Position numbers and translations under genes: made by a program
Notes under the pieces: model-generated
Database searches by the model: none
What the model saw: only the letters and a program-made list of their open reading frames with translations
What the model was told of the DNA's origin: nothing
Part shown: positions 6,865 to 13,488 of the stretch, in pieces
Layout of the letters: every line of letters begins with the position of its first letter
Numbering within the stretch: position 1 is the stretch's first letter
Source of the DNA: JBAPRR01 sp049281195
Lineage (GTDB): Bacteria; Actinomycetota; Acidimicrobiia; Acidimicrobiales; CAVXTF01
NCBI GenBank assembly: GCA_049281195.1
Contig: JBAPRR010000103.1
Span: forward strand, 1-18,337
Length of the DNA: 18,337 bases
Direction of reading: 5' to 3'

Positions 6865-8118
6865 ATGTTCGTAGACAAGATCCGCGAGGGCGTCTCCTTG
6901 ATCCAGCAGGGTCTGGCGGAGTTCGAGCCCGGGCTACTGACCGCGCAGGGAGCCGCCGATCTGGTGGGCATCGCTGCCCGGGGTGAGCGCAGCCTTGTGG
7001 CATTGAAAGTACTTTCCGCCCGTCGCGTCGAGCAGACGAACCACCACCGTCACGAAGGCCACCGCGATGCTGCCAAGTGGCTGGCCGGTGAGACGGGCGA
7101 TACGAACTACGAAGCTGCGAGCCTCCTGGCCGCGGCGAGACAGATGGAACAACTCCCCGATGTCTCGGATGCGTTCAAGGCGGGGAAACTCTCGCCCACG
7201 CAGGCGAGACAGGTTGCCAGTGCTGCCTCGTGCGATCCGTCGAAGCAGCAAGATCTCCTCGAGGCGGCGGAAAAGCAGACCGTGAGCGAGCTCCGCGAGA
7301 CCTGCGACAGAGTGAAGCGTCAGGCTTCATCGGGCGAAGACGAGGCGAAACGGCATGCGTCGATTTGGAGGCGCAGATACGTGCGCGATTTCAACGAGTC
7401 CGATGGTGCCGTCCGTTTTGACGGAAGAGTGTGCCCAGAGGACGGTGCCAGGTTGAGAGCCGAGCTGATGAAACGAGCTCGCCGGATCGCGGCCGAAGCA
7501 AAGACGCAAGGGCGTCGCGAACCGCTGCACTGCTATCTCGCCGACGCCCTCATGGAACTCGTCGACGGCGACCGCCGCGAATCAGGTTCAGGACCCGAAG
7601 TTCATGTGACGGTCGACTCCGAAGCGCTGCTGCGGGGGTACTCCGAGTCAGAAGAGAGCTGCACCATCGAGGGCGTCGGTCAGGTCAGCGTACAGACCGC
7701 TCGAAAGCTCCTTGGCGACGGGTTCCTAAGCATCCTCGTCACTAAGGGCCGCGACATAACGACGGTTGCGAGCGCGGGCCGCGCCGTTCCTGCCGATGTC
7801 GACAGAGCCCTGAGGCAAAGGGACCGCAAGTGCTGTGTGCCGGGCTGTGAAATACGTGAACGCCTCGAACGCGATCACCGGGTCCTGCCGTTCATAGATG
7901 GCGGCCCGACCTCCCTCGAGAATTTGGCCCTGCTTTGCCGCTGGCATCACTACCTGCGGACGTACAGGGGATGGCATCTCGAAGGGGAACCGGGCGACTG
8001 GATGTGGGTAGGCCCGTCCAATGATCACCGCGATGACTCGCCGTGGGGTGACCGCGTCGAACCGGAGCCGGCCGGTCAAGGTTCATTCGTCAGTCCGGGC
8101 ACCGGTCCTCCCGACTGA
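6865..8118 (+). CDS. DUF222 domain / HNH endonuclease-like protein
   Basis: This 417-residue protein matches the actinobacterial family with an N-terminal helical DUF222 region and a C-terminal HNH nuclease domain (13E12-repeat-like), often present in several copies per genome. The N-terminal 300 residues are helical, beginning MFVDKIREGVSLIQQGLAEF and continuing with SARRVEQTNHHRHEGHRDAAKW. The HNH domain lies at about 314-372: RDRKCCVPGCEIRERLERDH, then GGPTSLENLALLCRWHH. Cys324, Cys328, His338, Asn353, Cys358, His361 and His362 make up the zinc/HNH residues. A TTG at 6835 would add ten residues; the ATG at 6865 is preferred because of its spacing from a TANNNT hexamer. The cellular role of this family is not established. 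It is convergent with the LCP gene, with an 81-bp gap. No mobile-element ends are seen around it. Confidence 0.92.
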   Translation: MFVDKIREGVSLIQQGLAEFEPGLLTAQGAADLVGIAARGERSLVALKVLSARRVEQTNHHRHEGHRDAAKWLAGETGDTNYEAASLLAAARQMEQLPDVSDAFKAGKLSPTQARQVASAASCDPSKQQDLLEAAEKQTVSELRETCDRVKRQASSGEDEAKRHASIWRRRYVRDFNESDGAVRFDGRVCPEDGARLRAELMKRARRIAAEAKTQGRREPLHCYLADALMELVDGDRRESGSGPEVHVTVDSEALLRGYSESEESCTIEGVGQVSVQTARKLLGDGFLSILVTKGRDITTVASAGRAVPADVDRALRQRDRKCCVPGCEIRERLERDHRVLPFIDGGPTSLENLALLCRWHHYLRTYRGWHLEGEPGDWMWVGPSNDHRDDSPWGDRVEPEPAGQGSFVSPGTGPPD

Positions 8119-8166
8119 CATCAGGCTGACGTCGGGCTCGTCGATTCGCAAAACCAAAACTCATGC

Positions 8167-8182
8167 GGCGCTTCTGCGCGCC
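8167..8182. terminator. Possible bidirectional terminator hairpin
   Basis: The 81-bp spacer between the convergent HNH and LCP genes contains GGCGC-ttctgc-GCGCC, which can fold in either strand (alternatively GCGC-ttct-GCGC). There is no strong T-run. Location between two convergent 3' ends is the main support. A similar GCGC-ttt-GCGC hairpin sits in the GNAT/SDR convergent spacer. Confidence 0.3.
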
Positions 8183-8199
8183 TGGAGAAAGGTCCTCCG

Positions 8200-9846
8200 T
8201 CAGCAGACTGTCGGATTCCAGGGTTCTTGCTGAGTATTGGTTACGACATTGGGGGGCGGTGCGCCCGCTGTCGTGGTGGACGTACTCCCCGTTGAAGAAG
8301 ACGATGAACCGACAAGGCCGCTGAAGCTCGACCCGACGGTCAGGATCACGTTGTCACCGGTTAGCGACGAGTCCTGCACGAGCTGCGTGGAACCCGATAT
8401 CGTCGAAGCCAGTTGCTGTGCGACCGCTTGATGGCCGGGGGCATATTGGATCTGGGTGGCGTTGAAGCTGAATGACGCGGCGTTGCCGGTACCGGTGACC
8501 GTGTATCCGCCTCTCGTCAGATCGCCGCCCGCTCCCGCTGCCGCTCCGGCGATCCCGTCGCCGTTCAACACGTCGATGTGGATCGATGACTTGGGGATTG
8601 TCGTGGCGGTCGAACCCGAGGTCGGCTTGGAACCAGAAGTCGGAGTGGTCCCGAACGCCTCGAACGTCTTGATCATGTTGTTCGCGTATGGCTGGGCCGC
8701 CTCTAGAACGTCCTCGCCGTACTGGTTGGTGAATTCTGTCGTGGGAAGAGTTTCGGTCTTGAGTGCACTGCCGCCGATGCTGTGGAACGCCTCAGCAAGC
8801 CCGAGTAACCCACTCTTGAGCGCCGGGTTGACAGTGATGTCTCCGACCACTCCCCCGATGAAAGCGTTGAGCGAAAGAGGGTCGAGGTCCTTGGCGTGGA
8901 CCCTCCCTATGACGGCTCTGAAGAAGACGTCCTGACGCTGGATGCGACTGAAGTCGCTCTGCACATCGGCGTTCCACTGACCGTTCTCGTAGTAGAAGAG
9001 ATGCCGGCTGCGAACTAGAGCCAAGGCCTGAGCCCCGCTGACCAACTGGCAGCCCGTCTTCGTGATCTTGAGCCCGCTGAATGCGTCCTTCACCGGATAC
9101 GGGAAATCGAGGTATATGCCTCCGAGTGCGCTGACCATTCCCTGGAACCCGGGGAAGTTGACCTCGGCGAAGTCATTCACCTGTATCCCGAGGTTCTGAC
9201 TGATCGTCTGCGCGAGAAGGCTGGGACCGTTGTTGAAAGCGGCATTTATGCGGTTGGGACCCGACACGTCCGCCACGCTCCCTGGAATGTTCACCCACAG
9301 GTCACGCGGTATCGACATCATCAGGATCTGATGCGTGGCCGGAACCACCCGCGCCACGATCGTCACGTCACTTCGTTGTCCGCCCTGATTCGCAGCACTT
9401 CCGAACTGGCCCACCTGTGTCTGGTTTCCGTCATTCACAAATGCTCTCGAGTCAGACCCGATCAAAAGGACGGTGAATGGTTGGCCCGGAGCGGCTGCGA
9501 CACAAGTGGCGCAACCCTGGGTCTTGACTTGCCCGATCCGATAGTTGACGTACCACCATCCGCCGACTCCGAGAAGGACGAGGACGAGGACGAGTGACAC
9601 CGCAGCGATGAGCGCGCGCTTGGGCCAACGTCGCAGCGGCTTGACGCCATGACGGCCACGACCGTTTCCACCACCGCCGCCGTTTCCGCCTCCGCCGCCG
9701 CCGTTTCCGCCACTGCTTCCATTGGCTCCACCGCCAGTTGCGACGCGTGCCCTGGCGCGACGGCGCCCACCGAGTCCCATCCCGCCGGAGCGGTAAGTGG
9801 CGTGGCGTGTCGAGGAGGATTGGGAGGGGGGCGCGACGACGGTCAC
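8200..9846 (-). CDS. LytR-CpsA-Psr (LCP) family cell-wall glycopolymer ligase with LytR_C domain
   Basis: LCP proteins transfer polyprenyl-phosphate-linked glycopolymers onto peptidoglycan at the outer face of the membrane. The 548 residues comprise a cytoplasmic basic and glycine-rich N-terminus (37-65 is almost all Gly with Asn), one membrane helix (about 78-100) preceded by KRALIAAVS, and the LCP domain (about 122-315). Conserved motifs are LLIGSDSR (127-134), QRSDVTIVARV (157-167), SIPRDLWVNIPG (178-189), NRINAAF (198-204), LVRSRH (277-282) and DFSRIQRQ (298-305). A Thr/Ser linker (400-420) leads to a LytR_C domain (about 421-505, starting IHIDVLNGDGIAGAA) and a Ser/Thr/Pro-rich tail. The start is GTG without a Shine-Dalgarno site; a TAAAAT hexamer lies 10 bp upstream. 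It follows the ABC-F gene on the same strand after 228 bp and probably has its own promoter. Confidence 0.94.
   Translation of the reverse strand: MTVVAPPSQSSSTRHATYRSGGMGLGGRRRARARVATGGGANGSSGGNGGGGGGNGGGGGNGRGRHGVKPLRRWPKRALIAAVSLVLVLVLLGVGGWWYVNYRIGQVKTQGCATCVAAAPGQPFTVLLIGSDSRAFVNDGNQTQVGQFGSAANQGGQRSDVTIVARVVPATHQILMMSIPRDLWVNIPGSVADVSGPNRINAAFNNGPSLLAQTISQNLGIQVNDFAEVNFPGFQGMVSALGGIYLDFPYPVKDAFSGLKITKTGCQLVSGAQALALVRSRHLFYYENGQWNADVQSDFSRIQRQDVFFRAVIGRVHAKDLDPLSLNAFIGGVVGDITVNPALKSGLLGLAEAFHSIGGSALKTETLPTTEFTNQYGEDVLEAAQPYANNMIKTFEAFGTTPTSGSKPTSGSTATTIPKSSIHIDVLNGDGIAGAAAGAGGDLTRGGYTVTGTGNAASFSFNATQIQYAPGHQAVAQQLASTISGSTQLVQDSSLTGDNVILTVGSSFSGLVGSSSSSTGSTSTTTAGAPPPNVVTNTQQEPWNPTVC
9652..9738 (-). 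repeat. Gly-rich low-complexity coding repeat in the LCP gene
   Basis: The plus strand reads as repeated CCGCC/CCGTTT units (for example gccgccgtttccgcc twice), coding a run of glycines broken by asparagines in the cytoplasmic N-terminus of the LCP protein. Such tracts are prone to length change by slippage. Confidence 0.7.
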
Positions 9847-9856
9847 GGGAACAAGG

Positions 9857-9890
9857 ATTTTACCGGGGATGGTTGGGCGATAGGTGTCAA
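9857..9890 (-). promoter_or_regulatory. Weak candidate promoter of the LCP gene
   Basis: On the minus strand a perfect TTGACA (9890-9885) is followed after 22 bp by TAAAAT (9862-9857), which lies 10 bp before the GTG start. Both boxes are good on their own, but the 22-bp spacing is well above the usual 16-18, so the pair may not act together. The rest of the 228-bp spacer shows only short palindromes (AGAGCTCT and small CCCT/AGGG hairpins). Confidence 0.25.
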
Positions 9891-10074
9891 TAGCTGGCCC
9901 TTTACCAGGGAGAACGCGACACCAAAGGCCGCCTCGACAACGACTATTCCCTCTTCAGGGGTCTTTCTCACATTTCCCCTGTGAAGCTACTGAGACTTTG
10001 GAGAGCTCTATTGAAAGGGCGACGGGGAGCGGCCGGGACCTTTTGCCCCAATGACTGACCGCGCTCGGGCGGAC

Positions 10075-11841
10075 CTACGGCAACTCGTAACGCTCGCTGA
10101 GCCGGACGTTCTCGAGCAGCCGTCGATCGTGAGAGACCAGGATGATCGTTCCCCCGAACGATTCCAAAGCCTGCTCCAGTTGCTCGATCGCCGGAAGATC
10201 CAGATGGTTGGTCGGCTCGTCGAGCACCAGCAGGTTTACGCCCCTCGCTTGGAATGTGGCGAGCTCGGCCCGAGTCCTCTCCCCGGGTGAGAGCGACGCG
10301 CCCGGTCTCGTGACGTGATCAGTAACGAGCCCGAACTTGGCGAGAAGGGTGCGTGCCTCCGTCGTCGTCATTTCGCAACGCGCACAGACCGCCTCGAGGA
10401 GTGTGGAACCTGCCGACAGCGAGTGGCGCTCCTGTCCGAGTTCGCCCACCACGACGCCCGGTCCCAAATGTCTTGAACCGCGCTCGAGCGGAATCCGACC
10501 GAGCAACGCTCCGACGATGGTCGACTTGCCTGAACCGTTCGGACCGAGGATCGCCAAGCGGTCCCCCCATGAAATCTCTAGATCGATGGGGCCCAACTTG
10601 AAGTCTCCACGGACGATTACCGCGTCACTCAAACGCGCCACCACGTCGCCGGCGCGCTGGGTCTCGTTGATCTCGAACTGCAGTTGCCAACCTTCCCAGG
10701 GCTTTTCTACGGCCTCCAGCCGTTCGGACTGGCGCTCTGTACGCCTGGCGCGGGATGCGAGCTTCTCGGTCTTGTTGACCCGGAAACCCCGTTGGGCCTT
10801 GTCATTGTCCCGAGGGTTTCGTTGCTCCTTTTTTACCCCGGTCGTGGACCATTCGCGCTCTCGTCTGGCACGAGCGTCGAGACCCTTCTTGCGCGATTGA
10901 TAGACGTCGAACGCCTCGGCCGCGTGACGACGAGCCGTGGAACGTTCTTCTTCGTAAGAAGCCCAGCCGCCGTCGTAGTAGCGACCTGTGTGATCGTGCT
11001 CATCCAGCTCGAAAACAGCCGTGACCGTTCTCTCCAGAAAGGCGCGGTCGTGTGAAACAACGACCGTGACCGCCTGACGTCCGGCTGCGATGAGGTCCTC
11101 GAGGCGGGCCAGACCGGCGAAGTCCAGGTCGTTCGTCGGCTCATCGAGCAGCAGGACGTCGGCAGCCGAAAGCTCGACTGCGCACAGGGCGAGCTTTGCT
11201 GCTTCACCTCCGGATAGAACCGACGTATCGCGATCGGCGAGCGATCCGAGACCTGCGGCTTTCAGAACTTCATCGATCGAAAGATCGGCATCCATCCCGA
11301 AAGCGGACAGCCGTTCGAGGGCGATCGCATACCGCTCGTCTGGATTCTGACTCGACTCACCGACACCGGCGCTACCGGACCCCGAGCCCGGCCACGAGCC
11401 CGACCCGAGAGCGAGCGCGGCAGATTCGAACTCGGCCTCGGCAGCAGCCAGCCCACTCATCCTGACAAGGGCCTTCCTCACTGTCTCTTTGCGCGAAGGG
11501 AGGCCCTTGATCTCGGATTGGTCTTCTTCGTCACTCCCCCCGTGTCCCCCGTGTCCCCCGTGCTTGTGCTCCTGCTCTACGTAAAGGCGGCCCGCGCCCG
11601 GGGGTGCAAGGACGACTGTGCCGGAGTCCTGATCGACGTCCCCCGCCAGGACCTTCAAGAGGGTCGACTTACCCACGCCATTCGGTCCGACCACACCCAA
11701 ACATGTGCCGGGACCGATGTTGAAACTGATGTCGCGTAATACCGGCTCCGCACCTCGGTCGAGGTTGATGTTGCGACAGATGAGGCTTGCGGGTGTCACA
11801 GACCGCGAAACGGATCGTGCTGAATTTGAACGAGCGGGCAT
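10075..11841 (-). CDS. ABC-F family ATPase (tandem ABC domains, no membrane domain)
   Basis: ABC-F proteins act on the ribosome: some rescue stalled ribosomes and others protect against antibiotics. This 588-residue protein has two nucleotide-binding domains and no membrane segment. Domain 1 has Walker A GPNGVGKST (52-60), signature LSGGE (209-213), Walker B LLLDEPTNDLD (230-240) and SHDRAF (263-268). Domain 2 has GPNGSGKST (433-441), LSPGE (517-521), LLVLDEPTNHLD (537-548) and SHDRRLL (570-576). The charged interdomain linker (about 300-385) carries the basic segment SRKKGLDARARRERE. Two odd inserts occur in domain 1: HKHGGHGGHGG (92-102) directly after the Q-loop, and a Gly/Ser stretch (about 144-168). 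The ATG at 11841 has a strong GGAGGT 6 bp upstream. Whether it confers drug resistance or is a housekeeping factor cannot be decided here. Confidence 0.93.
   Translation of the reverse strand: MPARSNSARSVSRSVTPASLICRNINLDRGAEPVLRDISFNIGPGTCLGVVGPNGVGKSTLLKVLAGDVDQDSGTVVLAPPGAGRLYVEQEHKHGGHGGHGGSDEEDQSEIKGLPSRKETVRKALVRMSGLAAAEAEFESAALALGSGSWPGSGSGSAGVGESSQNPDERYAIALERLSAFGMDADLSIDEVLKAAGLGSLADRDTSVLSGGEAAKLALCAVELSAADVLLLDEPTNDLDFAGLARLEDLIAAGRQAVTVVVSHDRAFLERTVTAVFELDEHDHTGRYYDGGWASYEEERSTARRHAAEAFDVYQSRKKGLDARARREREWSTTGVKKEQRNPRDNDKAQRGFRVNKTEKLASRARRTERQSERLEAVEKPWEGWQLQFEINETQRAGDVVARLSDAVIVRGDFKLGPIDLEISWGDRLAILGPNGSGKSTIVGALLGRIPLERGSRHLGPGVVVGELGQERHSLSAGSTLLEAVCARCEMTTTEARTLLAKFGLVTDHVTRPGASLSPGERTRAELATFQARGVNLLVLDEPTNHLDLPAIEQLEQALESFGGTIILVSHDRRLLENVRLSERYELP
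11536..11568 (-). repeat. Short tandem repeat coding HGGHGGHGG in the ABC-F gene
   Basis: Three near-perfect 9-bp units (cccccgtgt on the plus strand) encode a His-Gly-Gly repeat immediately after the Q-loop glutamine of the first ABC domain. The perfect repetition at DNA level suggests recent slippage expansion. Confidence 0.75.
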
Positions 11842-11847
11842 TTTGAG

Positions 11848-11853
11848 ACCTCC
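11848..11853 (-). promoter_or_regulatory. Strong Shine-Dalgarno site of the ABC-F gene
   Basis: GGAGGT lies 6 bp before the ATG at 11841. It is the clearest ribosome-binding site in the window and stands out against neighbours that lack one. It fixes the start codon. Confidence 0.8.
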
Positions 11854-11968
11854 AGACGAGAGTTTTCGAACAGGCGCGGCGAGACGGCCGCAAGAACGGG
11901 TTCGATACGTCCGGATTAATGCACGCCGAAAAGGTTAGCGGACCACGGTGAGTCCGCCTGCACCGCCG

Positions 11969-11974
11969 TATCGT
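11969..11974 (+). promoter_or_regulatory. Candidate -10 element of the GNAT gene
   Basis: TATCGT fits TANNNT and lies 8 bp before the ATG at 11983. No Shine-Dalgarno site is seen. The element sits in the 141-bp region shared with the divergent ABC-F gene. Confidence 0.3.
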
Positions 11975-11982
11975 CTGTCTCC

Positions 11983-12432
11983 ATGCCGGATGGAGAGTCG
12001 AAGTCGAAGCGGTCGAGGAACCCTGATATCAGGCCCGAGATCGAGTGGAGGGGCGCCTTCACCAGCAGCGAGGCCAACCGTCTGCACGCCGAAGCATTCG
12101 AGACCCGGTTGTTCAGCGACGCTGAATGGGATTGGCACTCAGTGGTCGAGAAACACAGCCTCGGATGGGTGACCGCGAGGGTCGACAAGCGGTTCGTCGG
12201 ATTCGTGAATGTGGTTTCTGACGGACTCGTGCATGGCTGGATCCAAGACGTGATGGTGGCGTCAGATGTCCGCGGCAGCGGCATCGGCACCATGCTCGTC
12301 AAGGCGGCCGGTGACGGCGCGCGTGCAGCGGGATGCGAATGGCTTCACGTGGACTTCGCGGATGATCTAGAGAAGTTCTACTTCGACGCCTGCGGTTTCA
12401 TCCCCACGAAGGCCGGGCTGATCCAACTCTGA
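11983..12432 (+). CDS. GNAT family N-acetyltransferase
   Basis: This 149-residue protein is a GNAT-fold acyltransferase that uses acetyl-CoA; the acceptor is unknown. Motif A is clear: IQDVMVASDVRGSGIGTMLVKAA (87-109), with the pyrophosphate-binding RGSGIG (97-102). WLHVDFADDLEKFYFDACGFIPT (120-142) follows, the usual beta5 and FY...CGF ending of the family. The first 20 residues are charged and probably disordered. The ATG at 11983 is the only sensible start. It diverges from the ABC-F gene and is convergent with the dehydrogenase 46 bp away. Substrates of this family range from ribosomal proteins to aminoglycosides, so no specific function is claimed. Confidence 0.88.
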   Translation: MPDGESKSKRSRNPDIRPEIEWRGAFTSSEANRLHAEAFETRLFSDAEWDWHSVVEKHSLGWVTARVDKRFVGFVNVVSDGLVHGWIQDVMVASDVRGSGIGTMLVKAAGDGARAAGCEWLHVDFADDLEKFYFDACGFIPTKAGLIQL

Positions 12433-12452
12433 AGCTGAGCACCGGACTTCCA

Positions 12453-12463
12453 GCGCTTTGCGC
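12453..12463. terminator. Possible terminator hairpin between convergent genes
   Basis: GCGC-ttt-GCGC lies in the 46-bp gap between the GNAT and dehydrogenase stop codons. The stem is short and no T-run follows, so the support is mainly positional, together with its likeness to the hairpin at 8167-8182. Confidence 0.25.
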
Positions 12464-12478
12464 GGCAGGGCGTGTCGG

Positions 12479-13258
12479 TCAGAGCCCGCCGCTCGGAACT
12501 ACCATCGCTCCACCGTCGATGACGAGAACGGTTCCCGTGATCCACGATGCCGCATCGGAGCAGAGGAAGAGCGCAGCGTTGGCAATGTCTTCCGGCTCGC
12601 CCAGACGTTTTGTAGGAAGCCGTCGTGAAACAGCGTCGCCGGCAGGTTCCCAAAGCGCTCTGGCAAAGTCGGTCTTGACGAGCCCGGGAGCCAGAGCGTT
12701 GACGCGGACCTTCGGACCGAGTTCGCCGGCCAGCTGGCGCGTCAAGTGTGCGACGGCAGCTTTGGTCACGTTGTACCAGCCGATGCCTGGCTCGACACTC
12801 AAACCCCCGATAGAGGAAATGTTCAGGACCACCCCGCCGCGTTCTGACATAGACGCCTGCCACGCGAGCTGGGTCCAGCGAAGAACTGCCTCCTGGTTGA
12901 CGAGGACCGTCTTTTGCATCTGCGACGGCTCGATATCGATGACCGGGCCGAAGTAGGGGTTGGTCGCCGCATTGTTGACCAGGATGTCGACAGAACCGAA
13001 GTGCTCGAACGTCTGCCTTATGCACTCCTGCGCTTGGACGGGATCACCGGCGTTGGCCGCATGCCACGCGACGTCGCCCGCACCTGAGATCCCACCGCCC
13101 TCCCGTATTTCGTTGGCGGCCTGTTCCAGAGCGTCCGGCTTCCTCGAAGAAAGCATGACCTTCGCGCCCGATTGGGCGAACAGGGTCGCTATCGCTTTGC
13201 CTATGCCACGGCTTGCGCCCGTGACCAGGGCAACTTTCCCGTCAAGTCGGAGATCCAT
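12479..13258 (-). CDS. Short-chain dehydrogenase/reductase (SDR)
   Basis: This is a 259-residue classical SDR, an NAD(P)-dependent oxidoreductase of the FabG-like group. The Rossmann glycine motif is TGASRGIG (13-20). NNAATNP (95-101) is the conserved NNAG-type segment, Ser149 in NISSIGG and YNVTK (Tyr162, Lys166) complete the catalytic set, and the family ending ITGTVLVIDGG (240-250) is present. Arg39 in LSSRKPDAL after the second strand suggests NADP preference, which is an inference. The substrate is unknown. The ATG at 13258 has no Shine-Dalgarno site but has TAGTGT 6 bp upstream. It diverges from the YyaL-type gene and does not form an obvious operon with any neighbour. Confidence 0.93.
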   Translation of the reverse strand: MDLRLDGKVALVTGASRGIGKAIATLFAQSGAKVMLSSRKPDALEQAANEIREGGGISGAGDVAWHAANAGDPVQAQECIRQTFEHFGSVDILVNNAATNPYFGPVIDIEPSQMQKTVLVNQEAVLRWTQLAWQASMSERGGVVLNISSIGGLSVEPGIGWYNVTKAAVAHLTRQLAGELGPKVRVNALAPGLVKTDFARALWEPAGDAVSRRLPTKRLGEPEDIANAALFLCSDAASWITGTVLVIDGGAMVVPSGGL

Positions 13259-13264
13259 CGTTCA

Positions 13265-13270
13265 ACACTA
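13265..13270 (-). promoter_or_regulatory. Candidate -10 element of the SDR gene (leaderless start)
   Basis: On the minus strand TAGTGT lies exactly 6 bp before the ATG at 13258, with no Shine-Dalgarno site. The spacing matches leaderless actinobacterial promoters. No -35 hexamer is evident. Confidence 0.4.
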
Positions 13271-13298
13271 GAGGGATCGGAGGCTCCCCTACCCGGGC

Positions 13299-13346
13299 GC
13301 TGTGCCCCCTCAACCTGCCCGCTGTGCCCCCCCGACGTGCCCCCTG
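13299..13346. repeat. Repeated GTGCCCC words in the SDR/YyaL divergent spacer
   Basis: GCTGTGCCCC occurs at 13299-13308 and 13321-13330, 22 bp (about two helix turns) apart, and a third GTGCCCCC begins at 13337. They lie in the 230-bp spacer between divergent genes. Binding sites for a regulator are possible, but low-complexity drift in a C-rich region is equally plausible. Confidence 0.35.
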
Positions 13347-13488
13347 ACCCGCCTCAACGTTGCCGCTGGCCTCCCGCCGACCAATCGCCGTAGCATCAAG
13401 CGGCGGCGAGGCGTGGATCGGCGGCAGCCCCTATCCGCTCCGGTTCGGGCCTCGCGCCTCCTCACACCTCACTGGATCGTTCAAACCC

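Noticed and set aside
6865..8118. DUF222/HNH protein as part of a mobile intron or defence island
   Set aside because: No intron, intein, transposon ends, direct repeats or partner defence genes are visible; this family is common as a stand-alone gene in actinobacteria.
9847..10074. Small RNA or riboswitch in the ABC-F/LCP spacer
   Set aside because: Only short, weak palindromes were found; nothing matched a known structured RNA.
13299..13346. CRISPR-like or tandem array
   Set aside because: Repeats are too short (8-10 bp) and spacers unequal; no cas genes nearby.
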